Source: Chara braunii (lineage: Eukaryota; Streptophyta; Charophyceae; Charales; Characeae). From it: 20,321 nucleotides of DNA. The DNA lies in the NCBI GenBank assembly GCA_003427395.1, contig BFEA01000453.1, forward strand, positions 1,241,383 through 1,261,703, given 5' to 3'. Shown here in pieces: positions 9,341 to 17,984 of the stretch (position 1 is its first letter; each line of letters starts with the position of its first letter). The notes beneath the pieces were generated by a model, which was not told the DNA's origin, did no database searches, and saw only the letters and a program-made list of their open reading frames with translations. The position numbers and the translations under genes are program-made.

Positions 9341-9690
9341 TAACCCATGCAATATGCCTCGTGGAATGTCGAAGGGTCTCGCCAAGCCGCACTCAGACCC
9401 AGGTCGAAGGGGAAAAAAAAACGCAACGTAGATTCAGGCTGCCTGACACCCAACAGTCAAAGTCAAAGTGAAGTCATCCCAGGCCGCCGATCAGACGCAT
9501 ACACTTGTTTGCATGCAAGTACCAAGACAATATCGAGACCAAGTGGAAGTATGCAACTGTACACGATCCAGGCCCTCGGCTATGAAACAATTTGTACGAC
9601 TGTGGGTAGGAGAGCTGAGGCCGGAATGCCTCGCCAAATACTACATAAGGCTTGGTCTCCAGGAGGTCAACATTCAGTCTTGCTATGCTG
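9341..9690. other. Unassigned interval
   Basis: Sequence of balanced composition with overlapping open frames of up to 134 codons (9347-9751 plus strand; 9474-9863 minus strand). The longest frames run on into the minisatellites to the right. I see no conserved domain, splice context or start context that supports any of them, so no gene is called. Confidence 0.4.
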
Positions 9691-9692
9691 CC

Positions 9693-9768
9693 TTGACGAT
9701 GGCTTGATGTTGGTTGGACACTGGCTCGACGTTGGTTGGACGTTGGTTTGACGCTGGATGTGCGTTGG
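9693..9768. repeat. 10-11 bp minisatellite, seven copies
   Basis: Units close to TTGACGTTGG begin at 9693, 9704, 9714, 9726, 9736, 9747 and 9758. The periods are 11, 10, 12, 10, 11 and 11, near one helical turn of DNA. It is followed by about 50 unique bases and then the 31 bp minisatellite. Confidence 0.8.
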
Positions 9769-9818
9769 CAGTGTGGACGACGATGCGGTACTGTGGCTGC
9801 ATACTGGCGCCTTCTCTG

Positions 9819-9972
9819 CTGATGTGGTACGTGCCACCTGTCTTCATTGCTGATGTGGCGCATGCCACCTGTCTACATTGTTGATGTGGCGCAAACCATT
9901 TGTTTTTATTGCTAATGTGGCGCATGCCACCTGTCGCTATTGCCGACGTGACACTGATCACGTTGTCTACAT
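9819..9972. repeat. 31 bp minisatellite with a palindromic core
   Basis: Four full 31 bp units at 9819-9849, 9850-9880, 9881-9911 and 9912-9942, then a decayed fifth to about 9972. Consensus: CTGATGTGGCGCATGCCACC followed by TGTCTTCATTG. Units 1, 2 and 4 have a near-palindrome between GTGG and CCAC (GTGGTACGTGCCAC in unit 1, GTGGCGCATGCCAC in units 2 and 4). Because 31 is not a multiple of three, the frames that cross it change from unit to unit, which argues against coding. Confidence 0.9.
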
Positions 9973-10735
9973 GAGGTGATTGGTCGTGACAAGGAGGGAA
10001 ATCGAGATCTGTGGATGATTGGGGAATAGGTACTGACCTGAGGTTGACGTCGATATTATGCACTTTTGTTTGTCTTCATTTTGTTCACGAGAGGACAGTG
10101 CCACGTGACACTTCTATGTGATCAGGACTTGTTAGACTTGTTACTGGATATTAATTCATGACGTGGAGGCGAGGGGAAGCACGGAGAAGGAGTGAGTAAT
10201 GTTTGGGTTACTCTCTTGGTGGTCATTGATTATCTCTTCCACCCTCCTATTGTCTCTTCCCCCTCCACTCTCTTCGTCTATTGGTAACGAGACCTTGTAT
10301 CAGATATCACTTTCACGATTACTGGAGACATTGTGCAAATTTGAGTCAACTTGAACTTCGACGTCTGACAAGTATCTTCCAGTCTAGGTTCATTACAAAT
10401 TGATTGATTAAGTGGCACGTGGGGGGTCGCCACGCCCCCGTACACAGATAACGTTGAACCAAGCAATCGATCAATTAATAAAAGAGAACAGTATGTCCTA
10501 ACGACCATGATATGCAGAAAAGTTGACACCCTATCCTCCTCGACAGACACCCACATTCGGGCAACATAGTCATGGACTACTCCCTTCGCCGCACGTACAA
10601 AGACCATTTATGAAGGTTGAGGGAACACAAGCGGTCCACTATGGTTGTTGTGCATGTGCCACCACACTGGGAAAGTTGCAATTACAGGCCCACCATTGTT
10701 CCGACTGTTATACAAAACGGAGGTTCAATTTTTAA
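9973..10735. other. Unassigned interval with one inverted repeat
   Basis: No gene recognised. AATTGATTGATT at 10398-10409 and AATCGATCAATT at 10465-10476 are inverted copies (11 of 12 positions complementary) separated by 55 bases that contain a G run and a C run (GTGGGGGG near 10420; CGCCCCC near 10433). This could be a small foldback element related to the (CAAT)n elements at 9197 and 19181. Confidence 0.5.
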
Positions 10736-10737
10736 TT

Positions 10738-10760
10738 TATATATATATATATATATATAT
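10738..10760. repeat. (TA)n microsatellite
   Basis: Alternating T and A, with a shorter ATATATATATAT run at about 10819-10830. The frames that start here have tyrosine/isoleucine runs only because of it. Confidence 0.95.
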
Positions 10761-10830
10761 CGTCACAAACAGAACTACCCGGTAAACCGTAGGCAGAGAG
10801 AGAGAAGAGGACAACAAAATATATATATAT

Positions 10831-11263
10831 TTGCCCGAAAAAGTTTAAATGTTTGTACAACTTAGAGTGGGAAAACGCTGACGGAGGTCTTAACGGCGTG
10901 TCTTAAAATTCGAAGTCGACTTAAACAACATGGTACCACAAGGGTCCAAACATCTACTAGACCCCTCTCTGCCAAGACCATTGTCAAGCCCCGCTAAACT
11001 TCTTTGTTAATCGGTGGACATTTGTTTTTCACGTGGGGAAAAGCTACTGGTGGCTTAAAATGAAGCGTCCAATGAATACAACGAAATGCCAACTTTTTCA
11101 TTAATGATCAAAACATGTCAAAACTTGACACATAATATACGCTAAAACACCTACATATATCAAAAAAAAGAAAAACAAGTAAAAAAGTTAAAAATGAGGG
11201 CAATATGATAGTTTTAGTGCAAAATGCAGCAAAAAAAAACACCCCCGGTTAACCACATATGGT
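10831..11263. other. Unassigned interval
   Basis: No gene, RNA or tandem repeat that I can name. At about 11215-11240 there is GTGCAAAATGCAGCAAAAAAA, shared with 7515, lying directly left of a GT tract. Confidence 0.4.
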
Positions 11264-11311
11264 ATGTATGTGTGTGTGTGTTTGTGTGTTTGTGTGTTTT
11301 TGCATGTGTGC

Positions 11312-11347
<36 letters not shown>

Positions 11348-11412
11348 GTGTGTGTGTGTGTGTGTGAGAGAGAAAGAGAAAGAGAGTCTTGCAGCATGTT
11401 AGTGGAGGAGTC
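11264..11412 (+). repeat. GT/GA microsatellite plus tail of family A
   Basis: A GT tract at 11264-11366 passes into GAGAGAGAAAGAGAAAGAGA, then CTTGCAGCATGTTAGTGGAG. The last part matches the family A block that follows the microsatellite in the array (GCAACATGCAGCATGTTAGT). Nothing further of family A is visible to the right, so this is a short dispersed piece. Confidence 0.8.
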
Positions 11413-11419
11413 GGTGCGA

Positions 11420-11437
11420 ATACCCTTACAAGGGTAT
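11420..11437. other. Short perfect hairpin
   Basis: ATACCCTT (11420-11427) and AAGGGTAT (11430-11437) are perfectly complementary around a two-base spacer. It lies just after the family A tail. Confidence 0.5.
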
Positions 11438-11829
11438 CCGCCCTGTTTTTTCCAAGTGACAGAAGGTAAGTTTGATTTAAAAGATTTGAGTATGCCACGA
11501 GAATCACGACTGTGTTTCGATTACGCGGACTGAATGGTTAACTAGAGGTAGAGAGTGCGTGGGCGCGCTTACTTAAGGCGCGCGTAATCTGTTTTTCTTG
11601 TTGATGATGGTAAAGACGGTCGGTTTGATTGGAAGGCGAGCAATGACTTCGACAAAGGCGCGACTCGACGTAATGAGCCAGGTGAACGAAAGAGGAAAAA
11701 CGGGAAGCCAAGCACCACGCGGTAGGCGCAGAGGTTGCTGGTTGTAGGATTAATGGATACGCCAAAGGGTGGTTGTGGGGCGCTTTGGAAGACCTACGCG
11801 TCGAGAGGTACCCACTTTTATAGGTGTCC
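11438..11829. other. Unassigned GC-richer interval left of the 28S remnant
   Basis: Possibly the further 5' continuation of the 28S remnant: TGAACGAAAGAGGAAAAACG and GGAAGCCAAGCACC near 11685-11720 loosely resemble the D1 region (GTGAACAGGGAAAAGCCC, AGCACC). The match is too weak to call. No coding gene seen. Confidence 0.3.
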
Positions 11830-12450
11830 GTCAGTGTTAAGCTCACCTTTGGGCCTAACACTATTGGTTACGGTGTCGGATTTTTATCCGGGATATTTAG
11901 TGATCAAAACCAGCTGGAGACGCGAGAGTATCAGAGCAGAGTGAAGGGACCAAGAGGTTGAGGGTCCGGTGGGGCTATTCCTCCTTAGTTTTGCCACCAG
12001 CCGTCGTTTTTCAACGATGAATTTTTCCTATATATTTTATTAAATTCTTATCGTTATTACTCTTATTTTTATGTTTCAGCATTTTTTTTAGACGGGCGTG
12101 ATACTGGATTTCGGGGTCGTTGCGACGGTCGAGAACCCTGAGCGCTCGCCTCCTTTGGTCGACCTACGGGTTCCTGCGTATTCGGGATGCTAGCGAAGTT
12201 CCTTTATCCTGCCCGTCTTAAAGCTCGGACGGGGGAGTTCAAACGTGCATGCGAGCCGGTGGGTAACTAGCTCACGAGGCGGAAAGAAACCCGAGTGGTG
12301 GGGGTCGCTGCGGGTGCACAGTCCGCGAACCGCATTTGCTAGGAGAGGTTTGAGTGTGAGCACGCCTGTCGGGGCCCGCAAAATGGTGAACTATGCCTGG
12401 GCGGGGCTTTTGGGGCACCAGCGGGAGGCGGCTGCAATGTTGACTATGCG
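11830..12450 (+). pseudogene. 28S rRNA pseudogene, 5' part (D1-D3 region)
   Basis: A collinear series of matches to eukaryotic 28S rRNA runs left to right. About 11837-11862 resembles GTAAACTCC...AGGCTAAATAC. 11900-11965 resembles GTTGAAAAGAACTTTGAAGA and the GTGAAACCGTTAAGAGGTAA region. 12211-12255 resembles CCCGTCTTGAAACACGGACC and ACACGTGCGCGAGTC. 12346-12372 resembles GGTTTGAGTAAGAGCAT and CCTGTTGGGACCCG. 12383-12400 is exact for ATGGTGAACTATGCCTGG. Weaker similarity reaches ATGTTGAC near 12438-12450. Many substitutions, small deletions and an AT-rich block at about 12002-12092 in the variable D2 zone show that it is not a working rRNA gene. The homology is based on remembered 28S sequence. 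It meets a second 28S piece in opposite orientation at about 12440. Confidence 0.85.
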
Positions 12451-12757
12451 GCTGGGCTGTCCCAACGGCTATTCCCATGGGACCCCTCTCAACTTTGGCT
12501 TTCCAATTTTTAATTTGAATACTGGCTACTACCACCAAGATCTGCACTAGGACCCGCCCCACTTTGGTGCTTGCTGTAGGTTATGAGGAGGGTTAGCGCC
12601 GTTTTACCCATCGTGGCCTCATAGTGGCTGGGACGGCCTAGCACAGGTCGCGCCTCAGCACAGTCCATTTCCGTTGTTGATAGACTCGGCAGGTCTCAAT
12701 TTTCCACGACCACTGCTCTGCTGTCTGTGTCACTTATCGGTGTCGTGGTATCTTGAT
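12435..12757 (-). pseudogene. 28S rRNA pseudogene, inverted downstream part
   Basis: Read on the minus strand from 12757 leftwards it follows 28S rRNA in order. TGACACAGACAGC corresponds to TGATATAGACAGC, and then comes GTGGTCGTGGAAA. ACCTGCCGAGTC corresponds to ACCTGCCGAATC, followed by a GAAATGGACTG-like block and GGCCGTC. CAGATCTTGGTGGTAGTA (12527-12544) is exact. CAGTATTCAAA, AAAGCCAAAGTTGAGAGGGG and TCCCATGGGAATAGCCGTT then resemble AATATTCAAA, GAAGGCCGAAGTGGAGAAGG and TTCCATGTGAACAGCAGTT. In a normal 28S gene this section lies several hundred bases downstream of the plus-strand piece, so the section between is missing and this piece is flipped. Substitutions and gaps indicate an old, non-functional copy. 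Confidence 0.85.
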
Positions 12758-12985
12758 TAGCGTGCAATTTGACACCTGGCAGAAAGGTTGGCGGGACGAA
12801 GGCAGAGAAGGCAAGCAGGAGGGGACTGAACCTAAACGAGGAGTTACGCCGGGTGCATGCAAGGAAGGGGCTAGCTATGGCGGAAGCAAGTAGAGCAGAA
12901 GGGAGCAAAAAGCAAAAATCCCACCCGTTACTCAATGAAAACGGGAGGGGAAAAAGTTGTTCCTAGGGTTCTTGGTTAAGGCGAG
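12758..12985. other. Unassigned, purine-rich interval
   Basis: From about 12780 the plus strand is rich in A and G. An open frame of 65 codons (12769-12966) exists, but I see no domain or conserved context and do not call it. Further 28S similarity on the minus strand could not be followed past about 12757. Confidence 0.35.
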
Positions 12986-12989
12986 TTCA

Positions 12990-13350
12990 TGTTAGTTTTA
13001 GTGATAAGTTAGTGAATTAAGAGTTAGGGAGAAAAGTTAGTGCGCCGAGATGGCGGAAATAAAAAAGAAGAGGGGGAAACGAGCTTATCTCGCTCGTTTT
13101 TTGTCAGATTTGAGAGAGGAAAAAACCTATATGGGGGTTGTTGAGATAGGCGAATTGAATGGTGAAGATAAATTTAGAAGGAGGTTAGTAGATTAAAAGT
13201 TAGTAAGAAAACAAGTTTTACCGAGTTATTGCGATGGCAGAGAGTGGGAGTGGAGAGTTAGTATCTCGCTCATTCCTTCGTGAAATTGAGAGAGGGAAAA
13301 TGTTAAATAGGGTTTTTAAAACGTTGTAAAATGGATGGTGAGATCGGAAT
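12990..13350. repeat. Tandem duplication, about 176 bp per unit
   Basis: The two halves share, in order, AGTTAG-rich sequence, GAGATGGCGG versus GCGATGGCAG, TATCTCGCTC (13086 and 13262, 176 bp apart), TTGAGAGAGGAAAA versus TTGAGAGAGGGAAAA, and AATGGTGA versus ATGGTGAG. Identity is moderate, so the duplication is not recent. No frame is conserved between the halves. Confidence 0.75.
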
Positions 13351-13365
13351 TGGCAATAAGGTAGC

Positions 13366-15280
13366 AGATATGGTGTTGTGAGAGAAACAGGCCACATGGA
13401 GAGAGAGTTTCAAGTTTGCGCAAATATGACGGTGTACCTGTTTTTTTTTTTTGCGGGAGATTCATTTCGAATTTGCTCATATTATCAGTGAACGTAGCAG
13501 GTACGTATATAATCAAGTTGACTTGGGGTTACGAAGAGGCGGGCCCGCTGAGGAGCTTATGGAGACAGAATGCATGGTTTCGCCCGCCTTCGTAGATTAC
13601 GAAATAGAACGAGCCATGCCCCTATTACGGACCAGGGACATCGATAAGGGGTCGGAACGAGAAGAGAAAGAGAAAGACTTACCATTACGAACGGGCGACG
13701 TGGTGATGCTCTCCATATTCGTCAAGGTCTCACAGTAGTTCCTCATGCCCATTCTCATTCGTGGCCATCCGGAACTCCAACACCACAGAGCTCACGGTAA
13801 CAGTCTTTTGTTCCTGTAACTAATGTCTCAGCCCGTATGTAGGGGTTAATTCAAGCGGATGCTCTGTTGTTGTGGGTGCAAGCCCCGTCACGTTTGTTGC
13901 TCCTCATCGAAGTTTTTGCCATAATGGTTTTGACCGCGATCTTCGTTCAAGAGGAAGGGGGATGCTCACCAATCAACATGTTCGTGATCGTCCCGATGGT
14001 TGACACATCTATCGAGCTCGGCCTTCTAGTGACGTTCGTCGTTTCTTCGTCATGACCCAGACAGCGGGCGCAATAAGGAGAAGGTGCATGTTTAGGACAG
14101 AGAGAATTGACTCTTACTGTGACCTCGACAAATTTGCATCAAAAGGGGCACCGAGAGTCGAGCAACAGTGCAAAATTGAGTGCTAGCCTGAGCGGGAAAT
14201 CATGCCAGTATATCTTCCTAGATCCTAGTGACGGATCTATTCTCATTTTGGAATACACATATGTGTTCTTGGCACATTTGATGTCTGGGCGGACCGCCAA
14301 TAACTACTACGGGGGACAGATCGTGGGGAGTAGCTGGGTACATTAAGTTGATAGGGGTGGAGACTGAGAAAGAGAAAAGGCAATGGGAAGGAGTGAAACA
14401 TTGTGCGGAGTACCGGAGTTTGCATACGAAAAAGGAAGGAGCTACCTGCATGGTCCGCCTTTTGCTTTAATCGCGTTTCTGGTTATGTGTAGCTGCTCTG
14501 CAAAGCTTCATGAAGTTTTTGCCGCATCTTGCTTGCACCTGCTCGTAGTTATGTTGTGCGTAACTACCGAGGTTGGTTGCTGCGCACGATTGCTGAGGGC
14601 GATGTTTTTAGACTGTGTACCAGTATTTTTGTCAGAGGAGTACTGTTGCGATTAGGGAAAGTGTTTGAGTTGCGAAATGAAGGGTTTGATGCGAAGTGAG
14701 AGAGTCGTTAGGGAGTCAACGACTGGTGATTTGACTTCAATTGACCAGGCTGCTGTGCACTTTGGACATCATTGCGGGGTCTCAGGCGCGTCAAGGAATC
14801 GAGACCCTCTCACTCGAGTCTAAATGCACCTCCTTTGCATCTGAGCGACTTAAAAATTTTCCTTCTGCCCTTCTTACTCTAAGTCTACTCTGTTGGTTGG
14901 GAGAGGAAGGAGGTAGGCGGGATTGCAACCCGTAATCTGTGTCAAGGCCTCTGTGGGAGATTGCCCTTTCGATTGCGGGAGCTCTACCAGAACCTAGACG
15001 AGGTTCTGGAGGCGGAAAATTGAATGGTAACTTTCATCTTCCTTCTATAAGCCTAGTTAAGACCCTTACCTATACATCTTGCTACAATTTGGCTGAGTAT
15101 ACTTCATGCATCCTTATTTGACTTTATGTTTGACTTTGTAGACTTAAAATCATAGTAAGTAAAAAAATACATGCGCAATCTCAGTTTTACTTTTGTTGTT
15201 TGTCTGAAGTCAGACTGTAAAAAAGTTTTGCATTGGGGAAAGGCGGAAGAAATGCGGTTTTGTTTGTGTTTGACCCGGTC
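13366..15280. other. About 1.9 kb without a recognisable gene
   Basis: Balanced composition with several open frames of 60-95 codons on the plus strand (for example 13451-13738, 13867-14055, 14107-14346, 14383-14655). None shows a domain, signal or motif that I can name, and they have no splice or start context that would tie them together. They are left as chance frames, although old exons of a decayed gene cannot be excluded. One strong hairpin is listed separately at 14987-15009. Confidence 0.4.
14987..15009. other. Perfect 9 bp hairpin
   Basis: CCAGAACCT (14987-14995) and AGGTTCTGG (15001-15009) are perfectly complementary around loop AGACG. No T run follows. Function unknown. Confidence 0.6.
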
Positions 15281-15285
15281 AACCA

Positions 15286-15539
15286 AAGGTTAGGCATTGT
15301 TTCTAAGTTGAATGACTTAATGCTATGTTTATTTTTGACTACATGAAGGACCAGACAATTGTTCCTAAGTTCGATGGTGTGGTTGCTCTGACTTGCGAGA
15401 GTTGTCTGCAATTGCCTTTTCATGGACCAAACAATTGTTCCTAAGTTGGATGACTTGGCTGCTTGAGTTTATTTTTTTCTTTCTGGTGTTTCTTCTGTTT
15501 ATCAAAGAGAGATTTTGATAAATTGCTTCATAAGATTAA

Positions 15540-15581
<42 letters not shown>

Positions 15582-16022
15582 GAGGATCAGGCGAAGGACC
15601 AGATAATTGTTCCAAAGTTATATTGTTTGGTCTGGAGCGACACACATGGTAGAACCAAAATATAAAATTTATTTATATCTTACTACTATTTTATTACAAA
15701 CAGGCTAATCAGACATAGTTTCTAAGTTAAATGATCTGACTATAGCTTATCACAAATGAAGAGAGTATCAATTAAAAATAAATAAATGGTAAGACGGGTC
15801 AAGCTGAACCTTGTTTCTAAGTTGAACGGTTCAGTCATAGACTAAGTGCAGAAAAATATATATAACTTGATTATTTTAAACTGTTCAAGTCGACTAGGCG
15901 TTGTACTAAGTTGGACAGCCTAATCACATGCCCCCCTCCAAAAAAAAGTTGTGGTGCCCTGCGTTTTGTGTATATTCAATGACGAAGATGAATAATTGTT
16001 CCTAAGTTTGATAGTCTAGCTT
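15286..16022. repeat. Array of eight hairpin elements with a conserved loop and covarying stems
   Basis: A core close to AATTGTTCCTAAGTTGGATG occurs eight times; its CTAAG (CAAAG in copy 4) starts at 15303, 15365, 15441, 15613, 15722, 15817, 15906 and 16002. Spacers of other sequence separate the copies, with most intervals 62-109 bp and one of 172 that includes a T run. Each core is flanked by arms that pair with one another, yet the arms differ between copies: TTAGG/CTTAA (1), ACCA/TGGT (2), CCAA/TTGG (3), GGACCAGATA/TGTTTGGTCT with three wobbles (4), TCAGA/TCTGA plus GCTA/TAGC (5), CTGAACC/GGTTCAG (6), TAGGC/GCCTA (7), and a weaker AAG/CTT with one mismatch inside (8). In copies 5, 6 and 7 the paired positions align in one register, so base pairs change together. 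No coding frame. It could be transcribed RNA structure, a DNA-level foldback, or remnants of an element; the family is unknown to me. Confidence 0.7.
15544..15578. repeat. Poly-T tract
   Basis: About 35 consecutive T residues between hairpin copies 3 and 4. It explains most of the longer gap between them. Confidence 0.98.
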
Positions 16023-16317
16023 TACACCTTATGTAAGTAAGGTATAAGAGACAAATCATTGAAAAAATATGAACTATTGTTGACAAGGTTCGACTTTGAG
16101 ACTGAGTGAGAGTACTTACCATTGTGGTTTAGACTTGCATGTGGCTAAGTGAGATATTTTCTTAGTCTGAGTTTCAGTTCATAGGTAGTTTTTTTAGTTC
16201 CTCGCCACGTGCTAGAGCTGTAGGATTTAGTTCAATTCTTGCATTTTCTCAGCTAACTTTTCTATTATTTATGTCAATTCTCGCATTTTCTGGGATCATT
16301 TGTTATACTTGACTCTG
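16023..16317. other. Spacer with a short duplication
   Basis: No gene seen. CAATTCTTGCATTTTCT near 16231 and CAATTCTCGCATTTTCT near 16275 are near-identical copies about 44 bp apart. Confidence 0.5.
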
Positions 16318-16950
16318 TATAAATTTTGGAAAGGTACTTCTACGGGAAGCGCTGTCGGAATTTTTACAAAAGCAAGGAGTTGGTCAAATATGACTTTCAA
16401 AGTTTAACTTTTTGTCTAAGTTTTATATCTGGCTTAGTAAAAATATGGAAAGTTTTCTTTTATAGGGGAAGTGTTGCCCGAAATTTTACTAATTCAGGGA
16501 GTTACATAAAATTTGACTTTGAAAAAGTCAGAGTCATTTCAAATTTTGTACTTAGTTTTGTATAAATTTTGAAAAACTATTTTCTCTACGGGAAGTGCTG
16601 CCGAACTTTTTGCAAATCTAAGCAGTTAGTTAAATTTTTTTTTGACAGAAACTTAAAGTTTATTCCGAGTTCTTATCTTACTTAGTATAAATCTGGGAAG
16701 TCAACTTCTCTAAAAGAGATACTGCCAAAATTTCTACTAATTTATAGAGTTTGACGAAATTTGACTTTCTAAAGTTAAGACCTATTTTATTTTTCATATT
16801 CGAGCGAATATAAATGTTGAGAAAACGTTTTTCCTACGGGAAGCGTTGCTGTAATTTTCTTAGATTAAAAAAATTATATTTTATTTTGACAGGTGACGAT
16901 TCTGACGATCCACTCTGCATAAAGGAGATTCTGCCATAAGTCCACCCTTT
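16318..16950 (+). repeat. 124 bp tandem repeat, about five and a half units
   Basis: The block CTACGGGAAGTGCTGCCG followed by AAATTTT recurs. The CTGCC-type anchor lies at 16352, 16474, 16598, 16722, 16846 and 16931, with spacings 122, 124, 124, 124 and 85. Each unit also has TATAAATTTTGG before the anchor and an AAATTTGACTTT block after it. Copies differ at many positions, yet spacing is almost constant, so few insertions or deletions have been kept. The sixth unit is shortened. The frames inside are not conserved between units. Confidence 0.85.
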
Positions 16951-17543
16951 TTCGGACACTGGCTTCGGGATAGGCTTAGACTTAGTTAGCAGAATAATTT
17001 TGAGTGAGAATGTGTTATGGAGATTCATTCCCCATAGATTAATAGTATAACATTGAGAATTGGTTTATCTTGTGTTACATGTCCTCTTGATTGATTCGAT
17101 TCAGGATTTGAACTATATTCAGTTTGATCCCATAATTATCATCTTCTATTATCACTGATAACATGTCGTTTGCCGATTCTTCGGTTTATGATTCAACTTC
17201 AATTGACTATTGTCACTCAACCTAAAGACTTTAGCGCTGTGGTTTGAATTGTTTCGTTGGGTCACCCGAACTTTATTGAATGGTCATTTAACAAAGATAA
17301 TGAGTATTTTATTTTGGAAGGTTGGACAAAGGTTGGGGTCTGTATGGCTAAAACGAAGGTCGTGCGCGCAGAGAGTGGTTGAAGTTGACCCTGAGTAGCG
17401 TGTGGACTTTGGTTAAATCTTTGATGTGATTGTAGGTATGTTTGTGGTTCGGACTCTGGATTTAACTGTCTGCGATCACATATATATATAGTTGAAGGAA
17501 GTCACACTGTGATTGTGAGAAGTGATTGTCTCGTACTATATAC

Positions 17544-17545
<2 letters not shown>
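16951..17545. other. Unassigned interval
   Basis: No recognisable gene, RNA or tandem repeat. A 62-codon open frame at 17210-17398 has no visible domain. A short TATATATATA run lies at about 17480-17489. Confidence 0.4.

Positions 17546-17582
<37 letters not shown>
17546..17582. repeat. (TA)n microsatellite
   Basis: An uninterrupted AT/TA run of about 37 bases after CATATATAT. Confidence 0.97.
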
Positions 17583-17584
<2 letters not shown>

Positions 17585-17856
17585 TTGAGTGTCCGCGCGA
17601 CCTACTGCGATCGTGTGTAAGGGTTAAATAGATTATGCTTTGAGAGAAAAAAAAACCCCTTTTACCCTTTTGCTTTTTATAATTATTATGGTTGGACATT
17701 GTAGTCCATGACAACCATCAAAGTCAACCCCCTTGATTTCTCCCCAGGCCCTGGATGATGGAACTTGCCTCCAAAGCAATGAGAGTTGACTGCCACCACA
17801 GACCGAAACCTGTATATCAACCACTTTCCACAGGGTGCAGAAGAGGGTGTGGTTCT

Positions 17857-17984
17857 CAACCGCCTTGGCGGTTGTCTATCGTCGAGAGATTAACCCCTCA
17901 AGGCGCGTGTTAGCCGACACTTGAGTGTCGAACATAACCTTCGAAAGTATCGAGGACCGCGTGATTATGGGTACTACAAAGTAC
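17857..17984. other. Cluster of three small perfect hairpins
   Basis: CAACCGCC-TT-GGCGGTTG at 17857-17874, CGACACT-TG-AGTGTCG at 17915-17930 and GTACT-ACAA-AGTAC at 17971-17984 all lie within 128 bases. A fourth, GCGTGG-AA-CCACGC, lies at 18277-18290. Three of the four have two-base centres, so at the DNA level they are near-perfect palindromes. No known RNA family is recognised. Confidence 0.6.

Noticed and set aside
9347-9863. Overlapping frames of 126-134 codons on both strands
   Set aside because: They extend through the 10-11 bp and 31 bp minisatellites, are not in one phase with the repeat, and show no recognisable domain.
9819-9972. CRISPR-like array (31 bp repeats with palindromes)
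   Set aside because: The repeats are directly adjacent with no spacers and the context is eukaryotic; it is a minisatellite.
11815-11823. TATAAAAG-type TATA box on the minus strand
   Set aside because: It lies at the edge of the 28S remnant with no start site or frame downstream, and a match of this length is expected by chance.
13451-14655. Series of plus-strand frames of 62-95 codons that might be exons
   Set aside because: No shared domain, no convincing splice sites linking them, and no similarity that I can name. They remain possible remnants only.
15286-16022. CRISPR array (short repeats with hairpins and unique spacers)
   Set aside because: Repeats are too diverged, spacers vary from about 20 to over 130 bp and contain T runs, no cas-like gene is present and the context is an animal genome.
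16405-16440. Possible ninth hairpin copy (GTCTAAGTTTTATATCTGGC)
   Set aside because: It resembles the loop and right arm, but no complementary left arm is present and it lies inside the 124 bp repeat.
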